Shown here piece after piece: positions 14,418 through 23,017 of a stretch of 64,000 nucleotides of DNA; positions within the stretch are counted from its first letter, which is position 1; every line of letters starts with the position of its first letter. The notes below the pieces were generated by a model, which did no database searches, was not told the DNA's origin, and was given only the letters and a program-made list of their open reading frames with translations. Where the stretch lies: NCBI RefSeq assembly GCF_900104385.1, contig NZ_FNJA01000001.1, positions 470,386 through 534,385 on the forward strand. Direction: 5' to 3'. The stretch is from Rhodoferax sp. OV413. GTDB lineage: Bacteria; Pseudomonadota; Gammaproteobacteria; Burkholderiales; Burkholderiaceae_C. The position numbers were made by a program, and so were the translations under genes.

Positions 14418-14920
14418 TTGACAACTTTCAGGTGCACCGGCTCGGCGCGGCCTTCCATGAGTGCGCGCAGGCGCTCGCGGCCGCGCGACAGGCGCGACAT
14501 CACCGTGCCCATGGGGATGCCCAGGGTGGCGGCGATGTCGGCATAGGCCATGTCCTCCAGCGCGACCAGCAGCAAAATTTCCTTTTGCTCGGCCGGCAAC
14601 AAGGCGATGGCAGCCTGCAAATCCAGCACCGCCAGGCGGTCGCCGTGGGTGGGTGCCACCGGCACCTCGGCCGTGCCATCGTCCATGGCCACCGTGGCCA
14701 GCCGCGGGCGCCGCACCCCGTCGGCATGCAGGTTGTGCATGATGCCGAACAGCCAGGACCGCATATCCGCCACGCCGCGCCACAGGCTGGATTTGGCCCA
14801 GGCGCGCTCCAGCGTGTCCTGCACCAGGTCGTCGGCATCTTCGCGGTTGCGCACCAGCGCCCGCGCGTAGCGGCGCAGGCGCGGCACGGCGCTGAGCAGC
14901 TGCAGGTCGTCGTGGTGCAT
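14414..14920 (-). CDS. ECF RNA polymerase sigma factor
   Basis: A 168-residue sigma factor. Region 2 lies at about 12-80 (RRYARALVRNREDADDLVQD, MRSWLFGIMHN). Region 4 lies at about 100-155 (LPAEQKEILLLVALEDMAYA, GIPMGTVMSRLSRGRERL), with the HTH recognising the -35. It is translationally coupled to its anti-sigma factor and preceded by a secreted protein gene 22 bases upstream. That gene is probably part of the same autoregulated operon. Confidence 0.9.
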   Translation of the reverse strand: MHHDDLQLLSAVPRLRRYARALVRNREDADDLVQDTLERAWAKSSLWRGVADMRSWLFGIMHNLHADGVRRPRLATVAMDDGTAEVPVAPTHGDRLAVLDLQAAIALLPAEQKEILLLVALEDMAYADIAATLGIPMGTVMSRLSRGRERLRALMEGRAEPVHLKVVK

Positions 14921-14942
14921 GGAGCTAGGAAGGCCGCAGCTC

Positions 14943-15329
14943 TTATTCCTTGATCACGTGCCAAACGTCCTTGAAGTTGTCGCCAGTGCGGTCGCTGGCG
15001 GTTTTATCCGACTGGAAGAAGTACAGGGGCTTGCCCTTGTACGCCCATTGCCTGCCGCCGTCGTCGCGGGTGACGATGGTGTAGCCGCCCATGGGCTGGT
15101 CGCTGGCGGTAGCCATCAACGGCGGCCAGGCGGTGGCGCAGGGACCGTTGCAAGTGCTTTTGCCGCTATTGGCCACGTCCTTATCGAAGGTATAGAGCGT
15201 CATGCTGTTGGCCGCGACCAGCACGCCGCCGGCCATCTTGGCCGGCGCATCGGCGGCACTGGCCGCCAAGGACGCAAAGCCCAGCACGAGGGCGATGGCC
15301 GAGCGGGCAGCAAAGGATTTTTTGAACAT
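14943..15329 (-). CDS. Secreted COG4315-type repeat protein
   Basis: A 128-residue protein starting MFKKSF, with a signal peptide cleaved after ASA near residue 25. It carries two copies of the short repeat seen in COG4315/'secreted repeat' proteins (MTLYTFDKDVANSGKSTC, then GKPLYFFQSDKTASDRTGD). A Cys pair in TCNGPCATAWPP may form a disulfide. The molecular function of the family is unknown. It is the first gene of the sigma/anti-sigma operon, so it is either a regulon target or an envelope sensor partner. Confidence 0.82.
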   Translation of the reverse strand: MFKKSFAARSAIALVLGFASLAASAADAPAKMAGGVLVAANSMTLYTFDKDVANSGKSTCNGPCATAWPPLMATASDQPMGGYTIVTRDDGGRQWAYKGKPLYFFQSDKTASDRTGDNFKDVWHVIKE

Positions 15330-15434
15330 GGTGCAGATTCCTTGGAGTGAATGGGACAAGGTAGAGCTTGGACAGCCTACATCCGGGTAGACGCAAAGCG
15401 CCAGCGGTTTATTCCAGCCACCACAAAAAATAGT

Positions 15435-16541
15435 TCAACCCAACACTGCCGGCACCACCCGGTTGATCAGCGCGCCGCCCAGCAGCAACCAGGCAAACAG
15501 GCCACCGGCCAGCAGCAAGGGCTTGATACCTGCCCGGCGAATCGCCGCCAGCGGGGTGGCCAGGCCCAGTGCGGCCATGGCCATGGCCAGCAGCACGTTG
15601 TCGACCGCATTGGCCACCGCCAGCACCGGGGCCGGCAACAACTGCAATGAGTTGAACAACACGACCCCGATGAAGCCAAACGCAAACCATGGCACGGCCA
15701 GGGTGCCCTGCGATTCCGCCTTTGGCGCACGGCGGGCCAGCCAGGCGGACAAGGCCAGCAACACCGGCGCCAGCATCATCACCCGCACCATCTTGGCAAT
15801 CACCGCAGCGTCTGCGGCTTCCGCGCCGATAGAGCGGCCGGCGGCCACTACCTGGGCCACTTCGTGGATGGTCGAGCCCGCATAGACGCCAAAGCCGTGG
15901 GCACCGCCTGGGACCAGCGGCCAGTGCAAGTTCAGCTGGAACAGCAGCGGGTAGACAAAAATCGCCAAGGTGCCGAACACCACCACCGTAGCCACCGCCA
16001 CCGTGACCTGCTCGGCACGGGCCCGCAGCACCGGCTCGGCCGCCATCACGGCAGCGGCGCCGCAGATCGAGCTGCCGATGCCGATCAGCATGGCGGTGTT
16101 GCGGTCAAGCCCCAGCCAGCGGATGCCAGCGTAGCAGGCCAGCGCAAAGGTCGAGCCCAGCACCAGCGCATCGACCAGCACCCCGGCCAGGCCGACGCTG
16201 GCGATGTCCTGGGTGGTCAAACGCAGGCCGTACAGCACCACGCCCAGACGCAATAGGTTTTGCTTGGCATATTGCACGCCCGGGCAGCTGGCCGCCGCCA
16301 CGCGCGGCTGCAGCGGATACAGCGTATTGCCCACCAACATGCCCAGCACGATGGCCAGGGTCAACGAGCTCAAGCCATGGGCCTGCAGCCCGTCCAGACG
16401 GCCAAGCGCCATGGCGCAGGCGGCCAGCAGCGCACTCAGCGCCAGCCCAGGACCGTAACGCCCTAGCGGCTCCCAGCGGCTGGGCCATACGGTGTGCAAA
16501 GGGGCAGAAAGAGCGGTAGCCATGGCAGATTTCGGTTCCAT
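15435..16541 (-). CDS. YeiH-family putative sulfate exporter
   Basis: A 368-residue membrane protein with about ten hydrophobic segments. Family-type stretches include LTLAIVLGMLVGNTL, LLRLGVVLYGLRLTTQDI and MLIGIGSSICGAAAVMA. The family (UPF0324/YeiH) is thought to export sulfate or related oxyanions in taurine and sulfite metabolism; the substrate is unproven here. It is divergent from a CysB/YeiE-like LysR gene 101 bases away, the same pairing as yeiE-yeiH in enterics. An alternative ATG lies at 16523. Confidence 0.85.
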   Translation of the reverse strand: MEPKSAMATALSAPLHTVWPSRWEPLGRYGPGLALSALLAACAMALGRLDGLQAHGLSSLTLAIVLGMLVGNTLYPLQPRVAAASCPGVQYAKQNLLRLGVVLYGLRLTTQDIASVGLAGVLVDALVLGSTFALACYAGIRWLGLDRNTAMLIGIGSSICGAAAVMAAEPVLRARAEQVTVAVATVVVFGTLAIFVYPLLFQLNLHWPLVPGGAHGFGVYAGSTIHEVAQVVAAGRSIGAEAADAAVIAKMVRVMMLAPVLLALSAWLARRAPKAESQGTLAVPWFAFGFIGVVLFNSLQLLPAPVLAVANAVDNVLLAMAMAALGLATPLAAIRRAGIKPLLLAGGLFAWLLLGGALINRVVPAVLG

Positions 16542-16642
16542 TCAAACAATGGACCGGACTTTAGGGCGCAGAAATCAAGCCGTCCAACAGCTTGTTTCTG
16601 TAATATCTATTTATTCAATCGATAACAGTGAAAGATGAAACC

Positions 16643-17596
16643 ATGGATGTGCTGCGCCTGAGCCTGCGCCAATTGCAGATTTTTGTCGCTGTCGCCCAGA
16701 GCGGCAGTACCACGGCAGCCAGTGCAGCTATTGCGCTGTCGCAGTCGGCCACCAGCTCGGCCATCAACGAACTGGAGCGCCTGCTGTCGCTACAGCTGTT
16801 TGACCGCGCGGGCAAGCGCCTGCTGCTGAACGACAACGGTCGTGCCCTGCTGCCGCGCGCGCTGGCCATGCTGGATGGCGCGGCCGGCATCGAGCAGATG
16901 GCGCGCGACGGCAGCGGCCAGGCGCAGTCGCTGCGCATAGGCGCCAGCACCACCATAGGCAACTATGTGCTGCCGCAATTGCTGGGCGGCTTTATGGCCT
17001 GGCGCCAGTCCGAGCAGGCGCCGGCCTGGCAGTCCAAAGTGAGGATAGGCAACACGGCGGCGATTGCCCGGGCGGTAGCCGATTTCGAGCTGGACATTGG
17101 CCTGATCGAAGGCGCTTGCCACGAGTCCACCCTGCAGGTCACGCCCTGGCTGCAAGACAGCCTGGTGCTGTTGGCATCGCCAGCGCACCCACTGGCACAG
17201 GCCCGGAATGTGCCGACTGCGGCGCTGCGAGAAGCCGTCTGGCTGCTGCGCGAAAGCGGCTCGGGCACCCGCGAAACCACCGACCAGGCATTGCTGCCCC
17301 ACCTGCATTCGTACCGGCGCAGCATCGAACTGGGCAGCTCCGAGGCCATCAAGCACGCGGCCGCCCACGGCCTGGGCATTGCCTGCCTGTCGCGCTGGGT
17401 GGTGGCCGACCTGCTGGCGGCGGGCCGGCTGTGCTGCATATCCAGTGCGCTGCCCGCCATCCAGCGTGATTGCCACATCATCGTGCAGCGCGACAAGCAG
17501 ATGACGCCGGCTTTGCTGGCGTTCATGGCCTGCGCCACCGCAGACCTGGCAGCCACAACAGCCCCTGGCGCTACTGCACTTTCGCCAAACCCCTAA
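16643..17596 (+). CDS. LysR-family regulator, YeiE-like
   Basis: A 317-residue regulator. The N-terminal HTH is LRQLQIFVAVAQSGSTTAAS with SQSATSSAINELERLL. The ligand domain contains IGASTTIGNYVLPQLLGGF and LLRESGSGTRETTDQALL, the oxyanion-binding Ser/Thr-rich loop of CysB/YeiE-type proteins. The ATG at 16643 is preferred over a GTG at 16628. It is divergent from yeiH and is its likely activator. YeiE responds to sulfite in enterics; here that is inferred. Confidence 0.88.
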   Translation: MDVLRLSLRQLQIFVAVAQSGSTTAASAAIALSQSATSSAINELERLLSLQLFDRAGKRLLLNDNGRALLPRALAMLDGAAGIEQMARDGSGQAQSLRIGASTTIGNYVLPQLLGGFMAWRQSEQAPAWQSKVRIGNTAAIARAVADFELDIGLIEGACHESTLQVTPWLQDSLVLLASPAHPLAQARNVPTAALREAVWLLRESGSGTRETTDQALLPHLHSYRRSIELGSSEAIKHAAAHGLGIACLSRWVVADLLAAGRLCCISSALPAIQRDCHIIVQRDKQMTPALLAFMACATADLAATTAPGATALSPNP

Positions 17597-17630
17597 AGTG
17601 CAGTCCACACCACACTGCAGGACGCACCCC

Positions 17631-18200
17631 ATGCACAGCACCGTTTTCGCATTCGCCATGCTGCTGGCGGCGGCCAGCGCCCCGGCAAGCGCACAAACCG
17701 CCACCCCAGCCAACTGCCCGGCCATCCTGCAGCACCAGTTTCCCCGCCTGCAGGACGCCGCGCCCCAGAACCTGTGCCAGTACGCCGGCAAGGTGGTGCT
17801 GGTGGTGAATACCGCCAGCTATTGCGGCTTTGCGGGCCAATTTGAAGGGCTGGAAGCGCTGTACGCGAAGCAGCAGGCCAAGGGGCTGGTGGTGCTGGGT
17901 TTTCCGTCCAATGACTTTGGCCAGCAAGAGCCGGGCACGTCCAAGGAAATCGCCGACTTTTGCTTCAACACCTACGGCGTGAAGTTTCCGATGATGGGCA
18001 AGACGGTGGTGTCCGGACCGGACAAAAACCCGCTGTACGCGGCGCTGGTCAAGGCCACCGGACAAGAGCCGCGCTGGAACTTCTACAAATACCTGATAGA
18101 CCGTAATGGCCGGGTGGTGGAGAGCTTTTCTTCGCTGACCACGCCCGACAGCAGCAGCTTGACCAGCGCTATCGACAAGGCGCTGGCGCAGAAGCCTTGA
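17631..18200 (+). CDS. Periplasmic glutathione peroxidase (GPx family)
   Basis: A 189-residue protein with a signal peptide ending at ASA near residue 20. It carries the GPx signatures VNTASYCGF (peroxidatic Cys where animals have selenocysteine), LGFPSNDFGQQEPG and RWNFYKYLID, the last holding the catalytic Trp-Asn. It probably uses thioredoxin or a periplasmic thiol partner to reduce peroxides. It is convergent with the RskA-type anti-sigma gene. The exported form is less common than cytosolic BtuE-type enzymes. Confidence 0.9.
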   Translation: MHSTVFAFAMLLAAASAPASAQTATPANCPAILQHQFPRLQDAAPQNLCQYAGKVVLVVNTASYCGFAGQFEGLEALYAKQQAKGLVVLGFPSNDFGQQEPGTSKEIADFCFNTYGVKFPMMGKTVVSGPDKNPLYAALVKATGQEPRWNFYKYLIDRNGRVVESFSSLTTPDSSSLTSAIDKALAQKP

Positions 18201-18209
18201 ACGCCGGCA

Positions 18210-18986
18210 TCACAGCATCTTCTGGATCAGCGCGCCCTTGAACAGCACCGGGCCCGTAGGTCCACCGGCACTGGGCACGCCGCCCTTGGGCTCCAAACTG
18301 ATGGCCAGGGTGGGCACTTCGCGTACATCGCCCTCGCCCGCCGTCAGACGCAGCAATTTATCCGCCCCCAAGACCCCCAGCGAACGTGGGCCACCAGACG
18401 GGGGCAAAGCCCATAGCTGCAAGGATTTGTCGCTGGCTTCCTGGTAGCCGCCCACGCGTTGCAACAGCAGGGTTTGGTTCTTGGCGTCGAAGGTCACCAG
18501 CATGGAAGGGTCGGCCTTGCCATCTGCGAGCACCGCCACATATTCGATCTGCGGCGCGGCCTGTAGCTGGGTGCGCAAGCTGGCGATCTGGCTGCCCAGT
18601 TGGTCGCGCTGGTTCACGCCCAGTACCACCGCAAAAACGGCTACGACCGCGCCCACCGTCGTGGCAGAACGCCACAACGCCAGGCTGCGCAGCCAAGCGA
18701 CAGGGCCAGCCACGGCCGGTACCCGCGCCTCCTGCATGGCCTGCTGCTCCTGGTCTGCACGCACCAGGTTGTCGATGCGTGTCCACACCGCAGGCGCAGG
18801 TGCTGCCTGGGCCTGCAGTTCGGCCACGCTGCCTAGGCGGGCCTGCCAGATCAAGGCTGCGGCGCGTACCGGCGCCTGTTCGCGAGCCAGGGTTTCAAAG
18901 CGCCGGCGGGCGCCACCGCGCAGCGTGCCCAGGGCATAGCTGGCGGCCAGCTTGTCGAGTAGTTCAGGGTGTTGGTTCAATTGCAT
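18210..18986 (-). CDS. Anti-sigma-K factor RskA-like
   Basis: A 258-residue protein: an N-terminal anti-sigma domain (HPELLDKLAASYALGTLRGGARRRFE), a membrane helix near residues 90-115 (TTVGAVVAVFAVVLGV) and a C-terminal periplasmic RskA domain. The RskA domain shows MLVTFDAKNQTLLLQRVGGY, LQLWALPPSGGPRSLGVL and SLEPKGGVPS. RskA proteins bind group IV sigma factors and release them on a redox or envelope cue. It is encoded 10 bases after the sigma gene, as a cotranscribed pair. Confidence 0.88.
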   Translation of the reverse strand: MQLNQHPELLDKLAASYALGTLRGGARRRFETLAREQAPVRAAALIWQARLGSVAELQAQAAPAPAVWTRIDNLVRADQEQQAMQEARVPAVAGPVAWLRSLALWRSATTVGAVVAVFAVVLGVNQRDQLGSQIASLRTQLQAAPQIEYVAVLADGKADPSMLVTFDAKNQTLLLQRVGGYQEASDKSLQLWALPPSGGPRSLGVLGADKLLRLTAGEGDVREVPTLAISLEPKGGVPSAGGPTGPVLFKGALIQKML

Positions 18987-18996
18987 GGCCGGGTCC

Positions 18997-19590
18997 TCAG
19001 GCAAAGCGTGCCATGCAGACACGCAGCTGTTCCAGCCCGCGCCGTATCCAGGTTTTGACGGTGCCCAGCGGCAGCTTGAGCTGCTCGGCCAACTCGCCAT
19101 GGCTCAGGTCGCGCAAATAGGCCAGGCTGACCACTTCGCGCTGGCGGTTCTCCAGCCGGGTCAGGCACTGGTGCAGAGCCCAGGCTTGCTGGCTGGCCTG
19201 GGTGGTGTCCATTGGATTCGGGGTGTCGCCCTCCAGCGTCTCGGCCATGACTTCGTCCAGTTCCTGGGTCACGCCGCTTCGGTCGGCCGTGCGGCGGCGC
19301 AAAAAGTCCAGCCCGCGGCTGCGCACGATCAAGCCCATCCAGGCCATGGGCGGGCTCAGGGAGGCCCGGTAGTCGGCCGCGGCCCGCCATATGGTCATAT
19401 AGGCCTCTTGCAGCACGTCTTCGGCCCATTCGCGGTTACCCACCACCCGCACGGCCAGGCCATACAGCTTGGACGAGGTCAGGCCGTACAGCGCCTTGAG
19501 AGCGGACGCATCGCGGGCGGCGACACGGTCTAGCAAGTCCATAAGTTCGGCGTCCGGGTTGAGGGAAGATGCGGGATGGGGTGGGCTCAT
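18997..19590 (-). CDS. ECF/SigK-like RNA polymerase sigma factor
   Basis: A 197-residue sigma factor. Region 2 is AVRVVGNREWAEDVLQEAYMTIWRAA and region 4 is NRQREVVSLAYLRDLSHGELAEQLKLPLGTVKTWIRRGLEQLR. The ATG at 19590 (MSPPHPA) is preferred over the extended reading from 19665. It is paired with the RskA-type anti-sigma factor downstream. Targets are not visible here; the neighbouring cytochrome c and glutathione peroxidase genes are candidates by position only. Confidence 0.88.
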   Translation of the reverse strand: MSPPHPASSLNPDAELMDLLDRVAARDASALKALYGLTSSKLYGLAVRVVGNREWAEDVLQEAYMTIWRAAADYRASLSPPMAWMGLIVRSRGLDFLRRRTADRSGVTQELDEVMAETLEGDTPNPMDTTQASQQAWALHQCLTRLENRQREVVSLAYLRDLSHGELAEQLKLPLGTVKTWIRRGLEQLRVCMARFA

Positions 19591-19757
19591 GTTGCGGATT
19601 GTCAGACATATCTTGACCGGCAATTCTGTGAGGGGAATACGGACCGCAAGCAGCTTTGGATTCAAGCCACAAAAACCCTTTGGCGCACTGGGTTTTGAAT
19701 CCAGCCACCGAGCGCCTGCGTACCGGTAGAGGCAACCAGCTCAACCCTCTCCATACG

Positions 19758-20141
19758 ATGCATATCGCTCTCTTTTGCCGCACCAGCTTGCTGGCGGTCA
19801 TGGCCGCACTCGCCACCACGGCAGCCACGGCCCAATCCGTACAGCGCGGCCAAGCGCTGTACTCCACCCATTGCGCCGCCTGCCACAGCGTCACGGCCAA
19901 CGGCATCGGCCCCAGCCACCAAGGCCTGATCGGCCGCAAGGCCGGCAGCGTGAAAGACTTTGACTACTCCCCTGCACTGCGCCACAGCAAGCTGGTCTGG
20001 ACCCGCGCCAACCTGCAGGCCTGGCTGCGCGACCCGGAAACCCTGATCCCCGGCCAAGGTATGGACTTCAGCCTGCCCTCAGCCCGTGACCGCGAAGACG
20101 TTGTGGCCTATCTGGCCACGGTGGCCAAGCCCGGCAAATAA
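19758..20141 (+). CDS. Small periplasmic cytochrome c (class I)
   Basis: A 127-residue precursor with a signal peptide cleaved after TAQ near residue 26. It has a single haem motif CAACH (about residues 39-43) and a distal Met in GQGMDFSLPS, as in class I monohaem cytochromes of the c552 type (IGPSHQGLIGRKAGSV). It is an electron carrier to a terminal oxidase or peroxidase. No oxidase gene is nearby. Confidence 0.9.
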   Translation: MHIALFCRTSLLAVMAALATTAATAQSVQRGQALYSTHCAACHSVTANGIGPSHQGLIGRKAGSVKDFDYSPALRHSKLVWTRANLQAWLRDPETLIPGQGMDFSLPSARDREDVVAYLATVAKPGK

Positions 20142-20192
20142 GCTCAAGCAAAATACGGCATCTCTAACCCGTATTTGCTGCCCCATTTGCCC

Positions 20193-20906
20193 ATGTCCCA
20201 AGCCCACGAAATTTCCCCCGGCCTCGTCATCCAAGGCTTCGCCCCACCACTGCGCCTGGCCGACTTCAAGCTGATCGCGTTCGACATGGATTCGACCCTG
20301 ATCAACATCGAATGTGTAGACGAAATTGCCGATGCCGCCGGCCGCAAAGCCGAGGTCGCCGCCATCACCGAAGCCGCCATGCGCGGCGAAATCACCGACT
20401 ACAAGGAAAGCCTGCGCCAACGCGTTGCCCTGCTCAAAGGCGTGAGCGTGGCCAGCATGGAACAGGTGTACACCCAGCGTCTGCAACTCAACCCCGGCGC
20501 AGCCACGCTGGTGGCCGCCTGCAAGGCCGCTGGCATGCAGGTGCTGCTGGTCAGTGGTGGCTTCACATTTTTTACCGACCGGATTCGTGATTTATTGCAC
20601 ATAGACGCAACCCGTTCCAATCTGCTGGAAGCCGTGGATGGCGTGCTCACCGGCCGCATGCTGGACCAGCCCTGGGGCGATATTTGCGATGGCGACGAGA
20701 AGCGCAAGATGCTGCTGGAAACCTGTGCCCAGATGGGTATTGGCGCGCACCAGGCCATTGCCATGGGTGACGGCGCCAATGACTTGCCCATGATGGGCAT
20801 CGCTGGGCTTTCGGTGGCCTACCACGCCAAGCCGGCTGTGCGCGCGCAAGCCATGGTCGCCATCAATAGCGGTGGCCTGGACCGCTTGCTGGAGCTGTTG
20901 CACTAA
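20193..20906 (+). CDS. serB: Phosphoserine phosphatase SerB
   Basis: A 237-residue HAD phosphatase with motif I FDMDSTLIN, motif II LLVSGGFTFF and motifs III/IV KRKMLLETCAQM with AMGDGANDLPMM. It performs the last step of serine synthesis. The short N-terminus lacks the ACT-like domain of enteric SerB. The ATG at 20193 is preferred over a TTG at 20175. Confidence 0.95.
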   Translation: MSQAHEISPGLVIQGFAPPLRLADFKLIAFDMDSTLINIECVDEIADAAGRKAEVAAITEAAMRGEITDYKESLRQRVALLKGVSVASMEQVYTQRLQLNPGAATLVAACKAAGMQVLLVSGGFTFFTDRIRDLLHIDATRSNLLEAVDGVLTGRMLDQPWGDICDGDEKRKMLLETCAQMGIGAHQAIAMGDGANDLPMMGIAGLSVAYHAKPAVRAQAMVAINSGGLDRLLELLH

Positions 20907-21040
20907 TCCAACCACTATCCAACCACTTCACGCGCATGCTGCGGCGCTTGGCTCTATGATCATCGCAACGCACCCCCGAACTTTTACCAGACCACTGACT
21001 CGCACCCCATAAGACCACAGTACAACCCAAGGAGAATGCC

Positions 21041-22963
21041 ATGACCATTTTCGCCCGCTACCAAGGCCGCTTTGCCGCTGCACAGGAAGAGGAAATGTCG
21101 GTTCAAGACTACTTGGAGTTGTGCAAACGCGATGCATCTGCGTATGCCAGCGTCGCAGAGCGCATGCTGCTGGCCATCGGTGAGCCCGAACTGGTGGATA
21201 CCCGTACCGACCCCCGGTTGTCGCGTATTTTTGCCAACAAGGTTCTCAAGGTTTACCCCAGCTTCAAAGACCTGTACGGCATGGAAGAGGTGATCGAGCA
21301 CATCGTCGCCTACTTCCGCCATGCCGCCCAAGGGCTCGAAGAGAAAAAGCAGATCCTCTATCTGCTGGGCCCGGTAGGCGGCGGCAAATCCTCGCTGGCT
21401 GAGAAGCTCAAAACCTTGATCGAGAAAGTGCCTTTCTATGCGATCAAGGGATCGCCGGTGCACGAGTCGCCGCTGGGGCTTTTCAACCCGGCCGAAGATG
21501 CCGACTTGCTGGAGTCCGACTACAAGATTCCGCGCCGCTACCTGGGCACCATCATGAGCCCTTGGGCCGTGAAACGGCTGCAGGAATTTGGCGGCGACAT
21601 CACCCAGTTCCGGGTGGTCAAGCTACGCCCGTCGGTGCTGTCGCAGATTGCCGTGTCCAAGACCGAACCCGGCGACGAAAACAACCAGGACATCTCGGCC
21701 CTGGTGGGGAAAATCGACATCCGCAAGTTGGAGACATATTCGCAGGACGACCCCGATGCTTACTCGTACTCGGGCGGGCTGTGCCTGTCGAACCGGGGCA
21801 TTCTGGAGTTTGTGGAAATGTTCAAGGCCCCCATCAAGGTCTTGCACCCCCTGTTGACCGCCACCCAGGAAGGCAACTACAAGGGTACCGAAGGCTTTGG
21901 CGCGATTCCCTTTGACGGCCTGATTCTGGCCCACTCGAACGAGGCCGAATGGCAGGCGTTCAAAAACAACCGCAACAACGAGGCTTTCCTGGACCGCATC
22001 TACATCGTCAAGGTGCCGTACTCGCTGCGCGTGTCCGATGAGATCCACATCTACGAAAAGCTGGTGGACAACTCCTCGCTGTCCAAGGCGCCCTGCGCGC
22101 CCGATACCTTGCGCATGCTTGCCCAGTTCTCGGTGCTGTCGCGCCTGAAAGAGCCAGAGAACTCCAGCAGCTTCTCGAAGATGCGGGTCTACGACGGTGA
22201 GAACCTCAAGGACACCGACCCCAAAGCCAAGAGCTACCAGGAATACCGCGACTTTGCCGGCGTGGACGAAGGCATGACAGGCTTGTCTACCCGCTTCGCC
22301 TTCAAGATCCTGTCGCGGGTATTCAACTTCGACCACCGTGAAGTCGCGGCCAACCCGGTGCACCTGATGTACGTACTCGAGCAGCAGATCGAGCAAGAGC
22401 AGTACCCGCCCGAGGTAGAAGAAAAATACCTGCGCTACATCAAGGAATTCCTGTCGCCGCGCTACGCCGAATTCATCGGCAAAGAGATCCAGACGTCCTA
22501 CCTGGAGAGCTATTCCGAATACGGCCAGAACATCTTTGACCGCTACGTGGTGTATGCCGATTTCTGGATCCAGGACCAGGAATACCGCGACCCGAACACC
22601 GGCGAAATGCTGGACCGCAGCGCGCTCAACGATGAGCTGGAAAAGATCGAAAAGCCCGCCGGCATCTCCAACCCCAAGGACTTCCGCAACGAGGTGGTCA
22701 ACTTTGTGCTGCGCGCTCGCGCCCGCCAGGACGGCCACAACCCGCTGTGGACCTCGTACGAAAAACTGCGCGCGGTGATCGAGAAGAAGATGTTCTCCAA
22801 CACCGAAGAGCTGCTGCCGGTCATCTCGTTCAACACCAAGGGCAGTGGCGAAGAACAAAAGAAGCACCAGGACTTCGTCAACCGCATGATCACCAAGGGC
22901 TATACCGAGAAGCAGGTGCGGCTGCTGTGCGAATGGTATTTGCGGGTGCGTAAATCGTCCTAA
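21041..22963 (+). CDS. prkA: PrkA/YeaG serine protein kinase (AAA+)
   Basis: A 640-residue protein. An AAA domain (Walker A LLGPVGGGKSSLAEKL, about residues 108-123) is followed by the PrkA C-terminal kinase-like domain. AAGGAG precedes the ATG. It is the first gene of the prkA-yeaH-spoVR operon, which in enterics (yeaG/yeaH/ycgB) responds to starvation and stationary phase. The physiological substrates are not established. Confidence 0.95.
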   Translation: MTIFARYQGRFAAAQEEEMSVQDYLELCKRDASAYASVAERMLLAIGEPELVDTRTDPRLSRIFANKVLKVYPSFKDLYGMEEVIEHIVAYFRHAAQGLEEKKQILYLLGPVGGGKSSLAEKLKTLIEKVPFYAIKGSPVHESPLGLFNPAEDADLLESDYKIPRRYLGTIMSPWAVKRLQEFGGDITQFRVVKLRPSVLSQIAVSKTEPGDENNQDISALVGKIDIRKLETYSQDDPDAYSYSGGLCLSNRGILEFVEMFKAPIKVLHPLLTATQEGNYKGTEGFGAIPFDGLILAHSNEAEWQAFKNNRNNEAFLDRIYIVKVPYSLRVSDEIHIYEKLVDNSSLSKAPCAPDTLRMLAQFSVLSRLKEPENSSSFSKMRVYDGENLKDTDPKAKSYQEYRDFAGVDEGMTGLSTRFAFKILSRVFNFDHREVAANPVHLMYVLEQQIEQEQYPPEVEEKYLRYIKEFLSPRYAEFIGKEIQTSYLESYSEYGQNIFDRYVVYADFWIQDQEYRDPNTGEMLDRSALNDELEKIEKPAGISNPKDFRNEVVNFVLRARARQDGHNPLWTSYEKLRAVIEKKMFSNTEELLPVISFNTKGSGEEQKKHQDFVNRMITKGYTEKQVRLLCEWYLRVRKSS

Positions 22964-23017
22964 AAGGTTTGTATAGAAGGCCCCTTCACCCGTTTCACTC
23001 TTTTGAACGGAGTCTCC

